Assembly: GCA_934271265.1 (NCBI GenBank)
Contig: CAKQRE010000001.1
Span: 1-64,000, forward strand
Direction: 5' to 3'
Origin: an uncultured Clostridia bacterium
GTDB taxonomy: Bacteria > Bacillota > Clostridia > Christensenellales > Borkfalkiaceae
Length of the DNA stretch: 64,000 nt
Made by a program: the position numbers and the translations under genes. Positions 53,301 through 59,575 of this stretch are shown here, in pieces. Under the pieces are notes generated by a model that worked only from the letters and a program-made list of their open reading frames with translations, did no database searches and was not told the origin of the DNA. The first letter of the stretch is position 1. Every line of letters starts with the position of its first letter.

Positions 53301-53519
53301 GATCGAGAGAACGTATTCGTTTCCTTTCAGCGAAACGACGTATTCGCCGTCACCCGCGTCCGCATAATAGACCGCGGTTTTTTCTTCGGTCTGTTCGGAC
53401 GAGGTACTCTCCGATTCCGACCCGCCCGGGTTTTTCTTGCAGGAAACCCCGAACAGCGCGACGGAAATCGCAAGAACGACAAACAACAGCGTAACCAGAA
53501 GTTTACTCTTTGTTTTCAT
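44304..53519 (-). CDS. Giant BspA-like LRR_5 surface lipoprotein B, 3071 aa
   Basis: The start is placed at MKTKSK (53519), preceded by AGGAGG four bases upstream and beginning a standard signal peptide; the longer frame to 53585 adds 22 non-signal residues. The lipobox is GVSC (Cys27). The part order is the same as in lipoprotein A: unique beta module (DAGDGEYVVSLKG to YVLLEKIARKVTF), InlB-type repeats (FIGWYTSSDYTELYNFATP), Fn3-like modules (SGLKIGKGIVSWNAVNGATGY), more InlB-type repeats (YDGYEFAGWYTVPAG), then an LRR_5 array of roughly 90 units (LKSVTLPSTILAINKNAF) and the cap LGWTAAQTIRTPAS. Similarity to lipoprotein A runs over the whole length, so they arose by duplication. Surface adhesion or scaffold function is inferred from BspA-like relatives. 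No catalytic motif is seen. Confidence 0.93.
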   Translation of the reverse strand: MKTKSKLLVTLLFVVLAISVALFGVSCKKNPGGSESESTSSEQTEEKTAVYYADAGDGEYVVSLKGNEYVLSIAGDYKFGSFTLNGGKLRLIAGDGSYEGTIEGDELSLAYGGKTYVLLEKIARKVTFEGAEVAAQTVMNGMTATKPADPAETGDNVFIGWYTSSDYTELYNFATPVRSDIALYARFALVPAGQIEYTATLKSGNETIATVQTVGGKLFDLPAQEAKDGKAFDGWYLGSSADKLSSVYGGETLTEDTTLYAVWRNGTVYGVSVSETGISWKTTATGAVSFRVRISAPNGNNVDTTVSQTAYNYSFANGEAGEYTVEITDKNTDDAVTLTVVNKKLAKVGGFSVSESGILTYNKVKNAQKYLLTVICGNENHNHDPYDNGTSVYFDLSSCDMVKGGIKVTVTAQADGYVSSVSDTFVYDKTLGAVTKLVEKEGVLVWSPVKNAMGYVVVIDGEKISVGNDTEYSLKEYDAGSYTVGVYAVAAGYNDGEKTEISYNKTSIAAPSGLKIGKGIVSWNAVNGATGYSVNVNGKTASVDGTQTEFAMTAGSGTTEISVAAKDEKGVVGAYSETISVDFAEVTNLRYEGGVLSWNPVYNAVSYLVSVNGGDALELVAGTTKTPVTLTQAGRNALSVAYKNTSGNVVMTKTIDVTAYEIRFETLGGEKVNSVYAAKGDTVVVPDAVYDGYEFAGWYTVPAGAKNNGRRYYGGEYTGNGGMQVFADWTAKKYEINLEVTGGTIAQTTAQVAYGEDYRLPVAVSDDESKVFGGWYSAPNGAGVQYTDEKGYGLTKWTVVVDEERGMTLYAGWLSVVTYELDGSGNAYRAFAGPGISYVSSVKVSETFNGKPVTTIESFADARIVSIQIPDTVTIIADGAKTGLYASGAFQGCSALREIAIYETGHAVTPKYASDSGALYTLTYTEDGQVATRTLTGVPHAKTGDFAVMDGTNAIGAYAAASSTVFKVTVPASVTSIGDNAFNACSRLQEVGFTAAKEGETEKELTLGASVFKSCSSLVSVTLPGRVKNIDTNIFASCNKLSYLNISGENKDYCSEDGMLLNVAGTKLIYCPRGREGEITIPDSVSEIAESAFESCKNIEKITIPAGVETIGKNAFKNCGDVTELAFLGTASDKPLAIGESAFYGLKGLTSLTLPENLYTLGKNAFGGTEQLFTVKVESGIYDKAQNAYVLNFADAAFASSSSVYYVNEIVLGKNVPPFNISGVFGYKVAKVTIDPANTNYKEQDSVLYSADGKKLVFYPAAKAGAFTIPDGVEEIASSAFKYSSGLTSVTIPSSVTKIDDSAFANCSKLKSVIFAAEKEGGQTNELTIASNAFSGSALVSIAFPDRLTSLADSVLSGCKSLTSVTFGTGLKTIGKSAFSSCTSLQSIVIPEGVTELGDSAFSSCSKLTSVVLPSTLEKFGQYNGETLTSFSAFSNCDLLGSVTFSGENENFSTKDGVLYLKKGDKETDLFFCPVSNEGQGGVIVIPSSVTKIWDRAFNNTVGVKEIRFENDKIADDATLSIGQNVFSGSHVETLILPEGMRTIERSAIYSAKYLQSVTIPSTVTLIKSAAFQYDGALREVIFRDGGTEPLEIQDAKYSDTATSFSAGYSAFNGCTSLESISFPERTVKIGAYVFQNITGLKSVHIPSTVTTIAGYAFSGCTSLESVTFAANCALTEIPLYAFNKCSSLKTIDLPKGISEIGCNAFSGSGLTSITIPKNVKRLGGASYFGSSSASGYTFASCYDLASVTFEEGSVLESIESYAFNEDQNLTAIELPASLKNLGDSLFAKTGIKEIVVPANVETLTGTTFFQAYSLSSVTFAEGTKLSSIGGRAFAYTALTSFAFPETTADKLTLGSSLFANCTALKEVHLSSKVASVDGVFTDCYSIEKVTVANGNENLSVAEGEPIIYNKDRTAVCYVYGDLSETLTIAEGTTEIYDYAFANRQGIKTLILPSSLITIGSYAFRNCYDLETVTFTDGAKSLTKFGNYAFQNCSSLTKIVLPENLTEIGQSAFDGCASLSLVTMGNAVKTIGRSAFRKTTSLKNIEFSSALTTIDTGAFEGSGLTSVTIPASVTTLNGKAFADCVGLTSVTFEEGANKTLTVNANVFNGSSVTELAIPNRVKELKSQAFMGMASLTKVTFGDKVAANLSGKLIKNAFKDCTSLESIEIPEGITEIQECAFQGCSKLSSVKLPSTLKTLGTSTTSASSVWTGCVFDQCVSLTSIDLPDSLTYIGTYTFRGTGLTSVTLPSGIVHLSGTNNDTYAIKTGTSYFLENSSATGSKTAGQFMDCANLETVILPAGLKTIGIGAFYNCPKLTKVVYDGYLGEGSALPSSMYAVGSLVFGKTAVKDLSIEAMTVMGQYAFAESNLESVVFDGSCAVTAIPSYAFADLAALRTVVLPNALKSVGSWAFRNCTSLRSVDLGMNLTSLSNNVFTGSGLETIDLSYVTSLDSGVFNGCSDLHTVVLSEELLQIPASAFTDCTSLESIAFPEKLTQIGKNAFYGSGLRSVTVTENVQVIDADAFGGLKNLAAFGVSTKNSAFYAEDGCLYTAENELFAYPLAKIAKEESIVIPNGKSLGSYAFDGLAAITDGNGEIISAVKEVKLPDTLETIPAYAFYNFRSLERIEIPEGVTQIGEYAFANCENLSYVKIPSTLQYVGAIGANYIVENYGYTFLNCTSLKTIDFSAATGLVRFGVQAFAGSGLESIAIPEGVDVISTGMFYECESLKSVTLPSTILAINKNAFYGCTSLESVVIPENVTRICDYYSGAPGISQSGSAFEGCTKLSSVIFLGNKLECFGTRTFAGCTALKAITIPESVVAIGTECFKASGILSIDIPESVTALGNDKTGGTFENCVDLETVTGGEGLTVIGGKTFFGCEKIKTIVLGEKVSTIGNSAFEASGLVEITIRSVAVYGDRAFAECANLAKVTMPDETKKLSGTYIFYNCKSLKNFTIPSNVNSLGGHNFEGSGLTNIHIPRSVIAVSAYAFADCADLETVTIESGITSVGMRTFANCVKVKTIYLPASIINVEDDSFLGWTAAQTIRTPASYSQAAAMWDLGWSAGATVEYNSAQA

Positions 53520-53599
53520 GTGACCTCCTGTAACCCATGCACACGGATTTATATTTATGCATGAGATTGAATAAATAGCAAACAAGTATAAAGCGTAAC

Positions 53600-53629
53600 T
53601 TATACCTGCTATTAGCGTGGATTATATCA
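53600..53629 (-). promoter_or_regulatory. Promoter and operator of giant LRR gene B
   Basis: Extended -10 TGATATAAT (53621-53629, minus strand), exactly 6 bases, then the near-palindrome TAATAGCAGGTATAA (53600-53614; one mismatch in one arm). The central CCTGC is the same as at the subtilase operator. The ATG is 80 bases downstream. The gap 53520-53903 also contains the plus-strand gerA promoter; the middle (about 53640-53860) shows nothing else I can support. Confidence 0.7.
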
Positions 53630-53866
53630 AAACTTTGTCGGTTATTTCCGTTTTTATAAACCAACCCATTTTGAATAACGGTGGTTATCATACCATAAAA
53701 AACTTGTTTTGTCAACCGTTTACCCCCTGTTCTTTTGCAAAATACTGAATTTATATGCATAAACCCACTCTCCTGACCTTTCCGGCGAAAAAAGGAAAAA
53801 ACAGGGAAATGATCCCTTCCGGACGATATACGACGGCAAGCGACGATCCCCGTCCCAAAAAAAACG

Positions 53867-53896
53867 GAATAAAAACCGCCTTTCTTTTTCATACTC
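53867..53896 (+). promoter_or_regulatory. Candidate sigma-G promoter of the gerA operon
   Basis: GAATA (53867-53871) fits the forespore sigma-G -35 consensus GHATR and CATACTC (53890-53896) fits CATNHTA at six of seven positions, with an 18-base spacer in the accepted range. GerA operons are sigma-G-dependent in Bacillus. The predicted start of transcription falls at or within a few bases of the gerA ATG, which is odd, so confidence is limited. Confidence 0.5.
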
Positions 53897-53903
53897 TTTT
53901 TAT

Positions 53904-55337
53904 ATGAAGGTCAGTAAAAAACTCGATTATACCGTAAACGCCGTAAGAGCCGTGCTCGGTAGCGACGACGTCGTTTTTTTTGATTTTATCGTCGGGAAAA
54001 CGCCCGCCGTCGCCGTGTATATCGATTCTTTAACGGATAAACAGTCGCTCGGCTTCGAAGTACTGGAGCCGCTGTCGAAACAAAAGGGAACGGAAAGAAC
54101 GAAAACGCTCGCGAAGTCGATCACCGCCGCCGGCGCGAGAACGTGCGGAACGATCGCGGAATGTACGAAAGATATTTTAGACGGAAGAACGCTCCTCTTT
54201 TTCGAAGGGAAAACGACCGCGCTTTCCGTCGACCTGAAAAAGTTTGCGGAACGATCCATTTCCGAACCGCCCACCGGCATGGCGGTAAAAGGACCGCGCG
54301 GCGGATTCACGGAATCGATCAAAACCAATTTAAGTCTTGTCCGCAGATATCTGAAATCGGAAGACGTGAAGATCGAAACGAAAACGATCGGGCGATATAC
54401 CGCTACGTCCTACGCGCTTATTTACGTTTCCACGATCGCAAAACCCGATCTCGTAAAAAAAGTAAAGGAAAAACTTGCCCGGATCGACATCGACGGCATT
54501 CCGGACAGCTCTTACCTGACCCATTTCATCATGGAGAGAAAAAACTCCGTTTTTAAACAGGTCGGAACGACGGAACGCCCCGACGTTCTGATCGAAAAGC
54601 TCCTCGAGGGCAGGGTCGCGATCGTGGTGGACGGTTCCCCCATCGTTCTCACTCTTCCCTTCCTTTTTATCGAGGATTTTCAGACGGCGGAAGATTATTA
54701 CAGTTCGCCCGTCCGCGCAAACATAACGAGGGGCTTACGGATCGTCGCTCTGATCTTTTCCGTTTTCCTGCCCGCCCTGTTCGTTTCGGCACAGCTTTTT
54801 CACCTGCAACTGATCCCGCTGAATTTTCTGCTGACGATCGTGAACAGCATCAAGGGGATCCCCTTGTCCCCCAGTTTCGAAATGTTTTTCACTCTGCTCA
54901 TTTTCGAGATCCTGAACGAAGCGTCCGTCCGGATGCCGAGATACGTGGGTATGGCTCTTTCCGTCGTGGGGGCGTTGGTTCTCGGCGAAACGGCGGTCCA
55001 CGCGGGGATCGTTTCCACCCCCGCCATACTCATCATGGCTCTTTCCGGCATCGGGCTTTACACCGTGCCGGAGGAAGTGGAAACCATGTCCGTTTTAAGA
55101 TTCGTGTTTCTTCTTCTTGCCGGAGCGATCGGCGGTTACGGGATCATCCTGTTCATCGGGTTTCTCATCTGTTATCTCGTCACGTTCGACAACTACGGCG
55201 CGCCCTACATCGCGCCGTATTCCCCGCTGATCGGCAACGACCTGAAAGACGGATTTTATATGGACGACGTAACGGACATGATCACCCGCCCCGCGTCGAT
55301 CGGCTCGGGCAACAGAAGGAGGCTTCGCAAATCGTGA
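53904..55337 (+). CDS. gerA: Spore germination protein, GerA family (A subunit)
   Basis: 477 aa. A soluble N-terminal domain of about 260 residues (SKKLDYTVNAVRAVLGS, DFIVGKTPAVAVYIDSL, RGGFTESIKTNLSLVRRYLKSEDVKIETKTIG, and LLEGRVAIVVDGSP near its end) is followed by a membrane domain with about five helices (RIVALIFSVFLPALFVSAQLF onward). These are the classical GerA-type motifs; the protein is a subunit of a nutrient germinant receptor in the spore inner membrane. The C-terminus is basic (GSGNRRRLRKS). No Shine-Dalgarno box precedes the ATG, unlike nearly all other genes here. It overlaps gerB by four bases (GTGA). Confidence 0.93.
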   Translation: MKVSKKLDYTVNAVRAVLGSDDVVFFDFIVGKTPAVAVYIDSLTDKQSLGFEVLEPLSKQKGTERTKTLAKSITAAGARTCGTIAECTKDILDGRTLLFFEGKTTALSVDLKKFAERSISEPPTGMAVKGPRGGFTESIKTNLSLVRRYLKSEDVKIETKTIGRYTATSYALIYVSTIAKPDLVKKVKEKLARIDIDGIPDSSYLTHFIMERKNSVFKQVGTTERPDVLIEKLLEGRVAIVVDGSPIVLTLPFLFIEDFQTAEDYYSSPVRANITRGLRIVALIFSVFLPALFVSAQLFHLQLIPLNFLLTIVNSIKGIPLSPSFEMFFTLLIFEILNEASVRMPRYVGMALSVVGALVLGETAVHAGIVSTPAILIMALSGIGLYTVPEEVETMSVLRFVFLLLAGAIGGYGIILFIGFLICYLVTFDNYGAPYIAPYSPLIGNDLKDGFYMDDVTDMITRPASIGSGNRRRLRKS

Positions 55338-56488
55338 ATCGGGAAACAACAATCGGACGCCCCGAAAAAGAAAGCAAACTCGTTCCGCGGCAGGTCGCGT
55401 TGTTTTTTATCGCTTTTTCCGCCGCGGTCAAATTTATCAATCTGCCTGCCGTCACGGCGCGCTACGCGAGAGAGGGACTGTGGATCTCCGCCGCGATCGA
55501 TTTTCTGTTCGACGGTATTCTGATCGCCGCCATCCTTTTTACCGCTAAGACCGGCGAAGACGATACCTTTTTCGAATGCGCGGAAAAAGCGTTCGGAAAA
55601 CCGGTCGCGATCGCGCTATCCGTATGTTACTGCTTGTTTTTTCTTGTAAAATCCTATATCCCGGTGATCGAACAAAAGTATTACGTGGAAGTGACGCTTT
55701 ACGAAACCGCACCCACCGTTCTTACCTTTCTTCCCTTTTTCGCCGTGTGCGCCTATATCTCATACAAGGGCTTACGAGGGATCGGGCGGTGTGCGGACGT
55801 CTGCACGCCGATCACCCTTGCGGCATTCTTTATTCTCATCGCCCTCTCCCTTGCCACGTTCGACGCGACCGAACTTCTCCCCCTCACGGGCGTTCCCGCC
55901 GAAGATATCCTCGAGGGATCTTTCAGAACGGCGCCGTGGCATCTCGATTCCTCTTATCTTCTCTTTCTTGCGGGAAACGTACGGCGGGAAAAGACGGGGG
56001 AAAAGAAAATCCTGATCGGCTTCGGCGTATCCGCCCTGCTCGTACTCGTTTACATGTGCGTTCTATACGGAGAATTCGGCGCGATCGCCGAAAGGCAGTT
56101 TTTCTCTCCCGTACGCATGGGCAAATTCAACGTCTCTCTGACAAATATCGGGCGGGTCGATTATTTTTCGGCGTTCGCTTTCGCCCTCTCCTGTATTTTC
56201 GCCCTGAGCACGCCCGTTCTGTTCGCCTCTGTCTGTCTCGACCGCATCTTCCGCTTTAAACGCAAATTCATTCCGTCGCTCCTGACCTCGTTCTGCCTGC
56301 TCGTAGCAGTGCTCGCCACCGATAATTCCGTCTATAACACGATGAGCGTGATACAATACCATCTCGCCCCCTGGATGATCGGCTTGACCGCGTCGGGACC
56401 CGTTCTCTTCTTCGTCGCAAAGACCGTGATCCGGATCAGGGAAGAAAAAGGAAAACCGTCTTCTGCGCTCGGGAGGATCTCGTCATGA
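55334..56488 (+). CDS. gerB: Spore germination protein, GerB family (permease-like subunit)
   Basis: 384 aa with about ten hydrophobic segments, of the amino acid-polyamine-organocation transporter-like GerB (GerAB) family. The start is a GTG overlapping the gerA stop; AAGGAGG lies 11 bases upstream inside gerA. The N-terminus VPRQVALFFIAFSAAVKFINLPAVTARYAREGLWISA is typical. The family member in Bacillus binds the germinant amino acid. It overlaps gerC by four bases (ATGA), so the three subunits are translationally coupled. Confidence 0.92.
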   Translation: MNRETTIGRPEKESKLVPRQVALFFIAFSAAVKFINLPAVTARYAREGLWISAAIDFLFDGILIAAILFTAKTGEDDTFFECAEKAFGKPVAIALSVCYCLFFLVKSYIPVIEQKYYVEVTLYETAPTVLTFLPFFAVCAYISYKGLRGIGRCADVCTPITLAAFFILIALSLATFDATELLPLTGVPAEDILEGSFRTAPWHLDSSYLLFLAGNVRREKTGEKKILIGFGVSALLVLVYMCVLYGEFGAIAERQFFSPVRMGKFNVSLTNIGRVDYFSAFAFALSCIFALSTPVLFASVCLDRIFRFKRKFIPSLLTSFCLLVAVLATDNSVYNTMSVIQYHLAPWMIGLTASGPVLFFVAKTVIRIREEKGKPSSALGRISS

Positions 56489-57699
56489 AACGATTCAGAA
56501 ACAAGCTCGCGCTGATCGTCGCGATGCTCGCGACCCTTCTTTTTTTCAGCAACGATTTCGGGCTGATCGATATCGAGAAGACGGCGATCATCGTCGCGCT
56601 CGCGGTCGACTACGACAAAGAAGCGGAAATGTACGACGTGACGGCGCAGATCGCCATTCCCGAAGCTACCGACCAGAGCGCCACCAACGGAAACTCTCTG
56701 ATCGACGGCAAGGGAAGAACGATCGCCGAAGCGATCGACGAGATCGGGCTGAGAAGCGGCTGGTATCCGAAACTTTCTTTCTGCAACCTCGTCGTGCTCG
56801 GAGAAACGCTTGTAAACGGCACGCCGATGAATGCCGTAGACTATTTCGTGCGAACCGATAAAATGCAGGACGCCGCCTTGCTCGTCGCGTGCGAAGGGCA
56901 GGCGAAAGACTGCCTTTCCGCTTCTACTCCGCTTGATTCCATCTCCTCGTTCGCATTGCAGAAAATCATCACGAAGGACATTGCGCGCGCCGAAAGGATC
57001 GCGATCACAAACATCAAAACGTTTGTAAAAAACTACTATTCCCTTTCGGAATGTTCCTTCATGCCCCTGATCCGGAAAATAAAAGCGAAAAAAACGGGAG
57101 GAAACAATCAGGGATCCGCCCTCACCGCGGCGGGCGAAAGCCCGAGCGAAGGGGGAAAGGAAGAAAATTACGTGTTCGACGCAACCTCGACGATCGTTTT
57201 TCACCGCGGGATCAAAAAATGCGTTTTAAACGAAAAAGAAACTCTCTTTTTCAATATGGCGCAGAAAAAATCGCTGGACACGTACTTTCCCCTCGAAAAC
57301 GTTGTCGTCGGCGGCAAGCACACGAACGTTCTGCTTCACCTGAACGACTCCTTCAACCGCTTTTCGTTCGACGTGACGGGAAAGCCCGCGTTTACGATCC
57401 GCATGAAACTTTCCTGCCGGTTCGAAGACGTGAACGCAACCCAACCGATTTCCGATCTCTCTCCCGTCCAGGAGATCCCGGAAGACGTCCTTCTGAAACT
57501 GAAATCGGGATCGGAAGAAATTCTGAAAGAACTTTTCCGGAAGACGAAAGAAGCGGATTGCGACCTTTTCCGTCTGAAAGAACGGCTTTACAAATTTCAT
57601 CATTCCCGCTATCGCGATTATGAAGACGACGTTCTTCGTTACACCGATTTCAAAACGGAGATCGAGGTTATCGGCGAAAAGCGCATCTCATCGCACTGA
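56485..57699 (+). CDS. gerC: Spore germination protein, Ger(x)C family, lacking a lipobox
   Basis: 404 aa. The N-terminal domain begins IDIEKTAIIVALAVDYDKEAEMYDVTAQIAIPEA, the counterpart of the usual Ger(x)C opening, and the C-terminal domain contains LKSGSEEILKELFRKTKEADCDLFRLKERLYKF, a conserved region of the family. GerC subunits are normally lipoproteins, but here the N-terminal hydrophobic segment (about 8-25) carries no cysteine and the first cysteine comes only after residue 90, so it must be held by an uncleaved helix. A Gly/Asn/Ser-rich linker (about 205-225) is also present. It is the last gene of the operon. Confidence 0.92.
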   Translation: MKRFRNKLALIVAMLATLLFFSNDFGLIDIEKTAIIVALAVDYDKEAEMYDVTAQIAIPEATDQSATNGNSLIDGKGRTIAEAIDEIGLRSGWYPKLSFCNLVVLGETLVNGTPMNAVDYFVRTDKMQDAALLVACEGQAKDCLSASTPLDSISSFALQKIITKDIARAERIAITNIKTFVKNYYSLSECSFMPLIRKIKAKKTGGNNQGSALTAAGESPSEGGKEENYVFDATSTIVFHRGIKKCVLNEKETLFFNMAQKKSLDTYFPLENVVVGGKHTNVLLHLNDSFNRFSFDVTGKPAFTIRMKLSCRFEDVNATQPISDLSPVQEIPEDVLLKLKSGSEEILKELFRKTKEADCDLFRLKERLYKFHHSRYRDYEDDVLRYTDFKTEIEVIGEKRISSH

Positions 57700-57716
57700 C
57701 CGCAAATAAAAATAAA

Positions 57717-57755
57717 GCAAAACAAGCCGATAATCGACTTATCGGCTTGTTTTGC
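57717..57755. terminator. Bidirectional terminator between gerC and the convergent regulator gene
   Basis: A perfect 17-bp stem (57717-57733 with 57739-57755, 5-base loop TCGAC) with A-rich and T-rich ends (GCAAAACAAG... CTTGTTTTGC). It lies between two convergent genes (stops at 57699 and 57803) and can serve both. Confidence 0.85.
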
Positions 57756-57802
57756 AGATTATATCCAATGATACCAGAACTCGCCGAAGCGGCGGTTTCC
57801 TC

Positions 57803-58486
57803 TTATTTTTTTCGTAGCGAATCGACGTTTTCGAAGTAGACGCTTGCGGGAGAAGATTTTCCGTCCAACCCCTTAAGCTGAAGTTTCAGATCGGCATTTT
57901 CCCGCGAAAGTCTTTGCACGGTCGCCTTAAGAAACTCGTTCTCCTTTTCCGCGTTCTCCGTCAGTCTTTTGCAAAGAGAATCGATCCCGCTTTTCAAAAG
58001 GGAGATCGGATCCGAGGCACCCCGTTTCGCGTCGTACGGATCGAAACAATATCCGTGTTCTCTGCGCACTTCGCCGATCAAGGAAAGCATCAGCGGCTTT
58101 TCGTTTTTCACCATGTTGCGAAATTTATTCTGATAGCGCAGCGCGACTTTTTCGTTTCCGTAGGCAAGTTCGGATATCGTTCTCCGCACCGATTTCCCCT
58201 TACCCGCGCCGATCAGGATTTTTTTTGCCATATCGCGCGCTTCCTCTTTCGGAAAAGCGAGTACCCGGGAAGCGGTAAGTCCGCTGCCGTTTAAGAATGC
58301 GGATTTTCCCGTTCCGTCTCTTTTCTCTCTCAGTTTTTTGTAATAAAGATTTCTTACGCTCCCTTTGGCAAGCCCCGTGGCGCCCGCCACTTCGGCGAAA
58401 ACCCCGCCGAGGCTCCCGCCCTCTTTCTTCGTCTCTTCGGCGAGCGCAAACAGTTTCACATAGTCTTCATCCCGAAATTTACTCAT
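57803..58486 (-). CDS. Possible RsfA/Myb-like DNA-binding protein
   Basis: 227 aa from MSKFRDEDYVKLFALAEE (58486), chosen because a GGGGGAAGGA stretch precedes it and the longer frame (58573) adds an unstructured arm. The N-terminal 60 residues read like a Myb/SANT-type helix set (KEGGSLGGVFAEVAGATGLAKGSVRNLYYKKL), reminiscent of the prespore regulator RsfA family (HTH of the form GG..L.AFEEVG..LGRT..A...RW). The middle is basic (LIGAGKGKSVRRTISELAYG). The C-terminal 60 residues form a heptad-like coiled coil (LCKRLTENAEKENEFLKATVQRLSRENADLKLQL), suggesting a dimer. A sporulation role is inferred from this likeness and the neighbouring ger operon; it is not shown by the sequence. Confidence 0.65.
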   Translation of the reverse strand: MSKFRDEDYVKLFALAEETKKEGGSLGGVFAEVAGATGLAKGSVRNLYYKKLREKRDGTGKSAFLNGSGLTASRVLAFPKEEARDMAKKILIGAGKGKSVRRTISELAYGNEKVALRYQNKFRNMVKNEKPLMLSLIGEVRREHGYCFDPYDAKRGASDPISLLKSGIDSLCKRLTENAEKENEFLKATVQRLSRENADLKLQLKGLDGKSSPASVYFENVDSLRKK

Positions 58487-58633
58487 TCCTTCCCCCGTCG
58501 GCAAGCCTTTCCGGCAACGCCGATTTGTTTTTTCGCTTTCATTATCGACCGAAAGAAAAGCGGTTATACACATAACGGCGAAAATTTTCGAATATATTTT
58601 TAACTGTAATACGCCGAAAAGGACTTTGCCGCC

Positions 58634-59575
58634 ATGTTTCTTTACTTTTTATCTCCCGTGCCGTGCGCTTTGAAGTTAAACGGAAACTTTACCGGTTTCG
58701 TAACGGAAAATTACTCGATCATGCCCTTTGCGGAGGGCTTTTATGAAATGCTGCCTCTTTCCGCCCGCCGTTTTCCTTTGCGGTTCGAACTCACCAAGCC
58801 ATTAAAAGCACCCGATAATATAAGGATAATCGACTTATACGGCGGATTTCTTATCATTCCGGACTTTCCGTCTTACACGGGCGGAAGATTTTGCCTGTTC
58901 GGAAAACAGAAGATTCCCCTTTCCGGCGGCGAAGTTCTCGTTACCTGTTACCGGGGAGACGGCATCCGCCTCATCGCCGAAAGCGGCAACGGGCTTGCGA
59001 TCGAAAATCTGCCCTTTCTCCCGAACGCCGTGAAATTCGAAAGGATCGCAACGGGGAAAAGGGAATATCTGTTCTGCGCGATCGAAGCCGAAAAAACCCT
59101 TCTCGTCGCATTCGACCCGTCGGAAGGACTGAAAGTTGCCTTCCGGATGCTGTGCGACGATTACAAACTGCACGGAAACCGTCTGGAAACGACGGAAATT
59201 TTTAAAGATATCGTCGGGCATAAAAGGATCACCGTGTGGGAATTCGGCGATCGCCCCGTCAGCGTTTCCGTATCCGTCGCCGGAACGCGCCCCGTTTATT
59301 CTCTGACGGAAAAAATACTCCCCTTTGCCTTTTTCGAAGAATTCCCGGTCGGAGGAGACGTTTCCGATTATCTCACCCTGCGTCTTCGTCCCCGGGCAGA
59401 CGAGCTTGCCGATTTTCTCGGCGAATTTACTTCCGTCCTTCCTCCGCCCCATTTCGCCCCGCAGGATTCCGTTTTGCTGTTAAGGAATAACGGCGCCGAC
59501 TATGCGAAAGCGGAAATGTGCGGAGGCGCGATCGATAACGTCACTTTGATTGACAAACAGGATCATACATGGTAA
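58634..59575 (+). CDS. Unrecognised 313-aa protein
   Basis: A soluble protein without signal peptide or membrane helices. It begins MFLYFLSPVPCALKLNGNF and has an alternating beta-strand pattern throughout (IRIIDLYGGFLIIPDF, GGEVLVTCYRGDGIRLIAE, KTLLVAFDPSEGLKVAF), several short acidic turns, and a C-terminal part with FAPQDSVLLLRNNGADYAKAEMCGG. AAGGA lies 11 bases before the ATG. It is transcribed divergently from the possible RsfA-like gene. Its last 26 bases contain the promoter of the next gene. I cannot name a family. Composition is like its neighbours, so transfer is not indicated. Confidence 0.75.
   Translation: MFLYFLSPVPCALKLNGNFTGFVTENYSIMPFAEGFYEMLPLSARRFPLRFELTKPLKAPDNIRIIDLYGGFLIIPDFPSYTGGRFCLFGKQKIPLSGGEVLVTCYRGDGIRLIAESGNGLAIENLPFLPNAVKFERIATGKREYLFCAIEAEKTLLVAFDPSEGLKVAFRMLCDDYKLHGNRLETTEIFKDIVGHKRITVWEFGDRPVSVSVSVAGTRPVYSLTEKILPFAFFEEFPVGGDVSDYLTLRLRPRADELADFLGEFTSVLPPPHFAPQDSVLLLRNNGADYAKAEMCGGAIDNVTLIDKQDHTW

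Noticed and set aside
34554..53519. Possible CRISPR or phase-variation repeats
   Set aside because: The periodicity is that of protein LRR_5 units (about 69 bp, degenerate), without identical direct repeats and spacers or long homopolymer tracts.
53503..53892. 129-codon frame on the minus strand overlapping the start of giant LRR gene B
   Set aside because: It covers the promoter and operator region and overlaps the well-supported start and signal peptide of the true gene in another frame.
58487..58633. Possible sigma-F-like GTATA / GGTCGATAAT pair before the RsfA-like gene
   Set aside because: The spacing and two key -10 positions do not fit the consensus.
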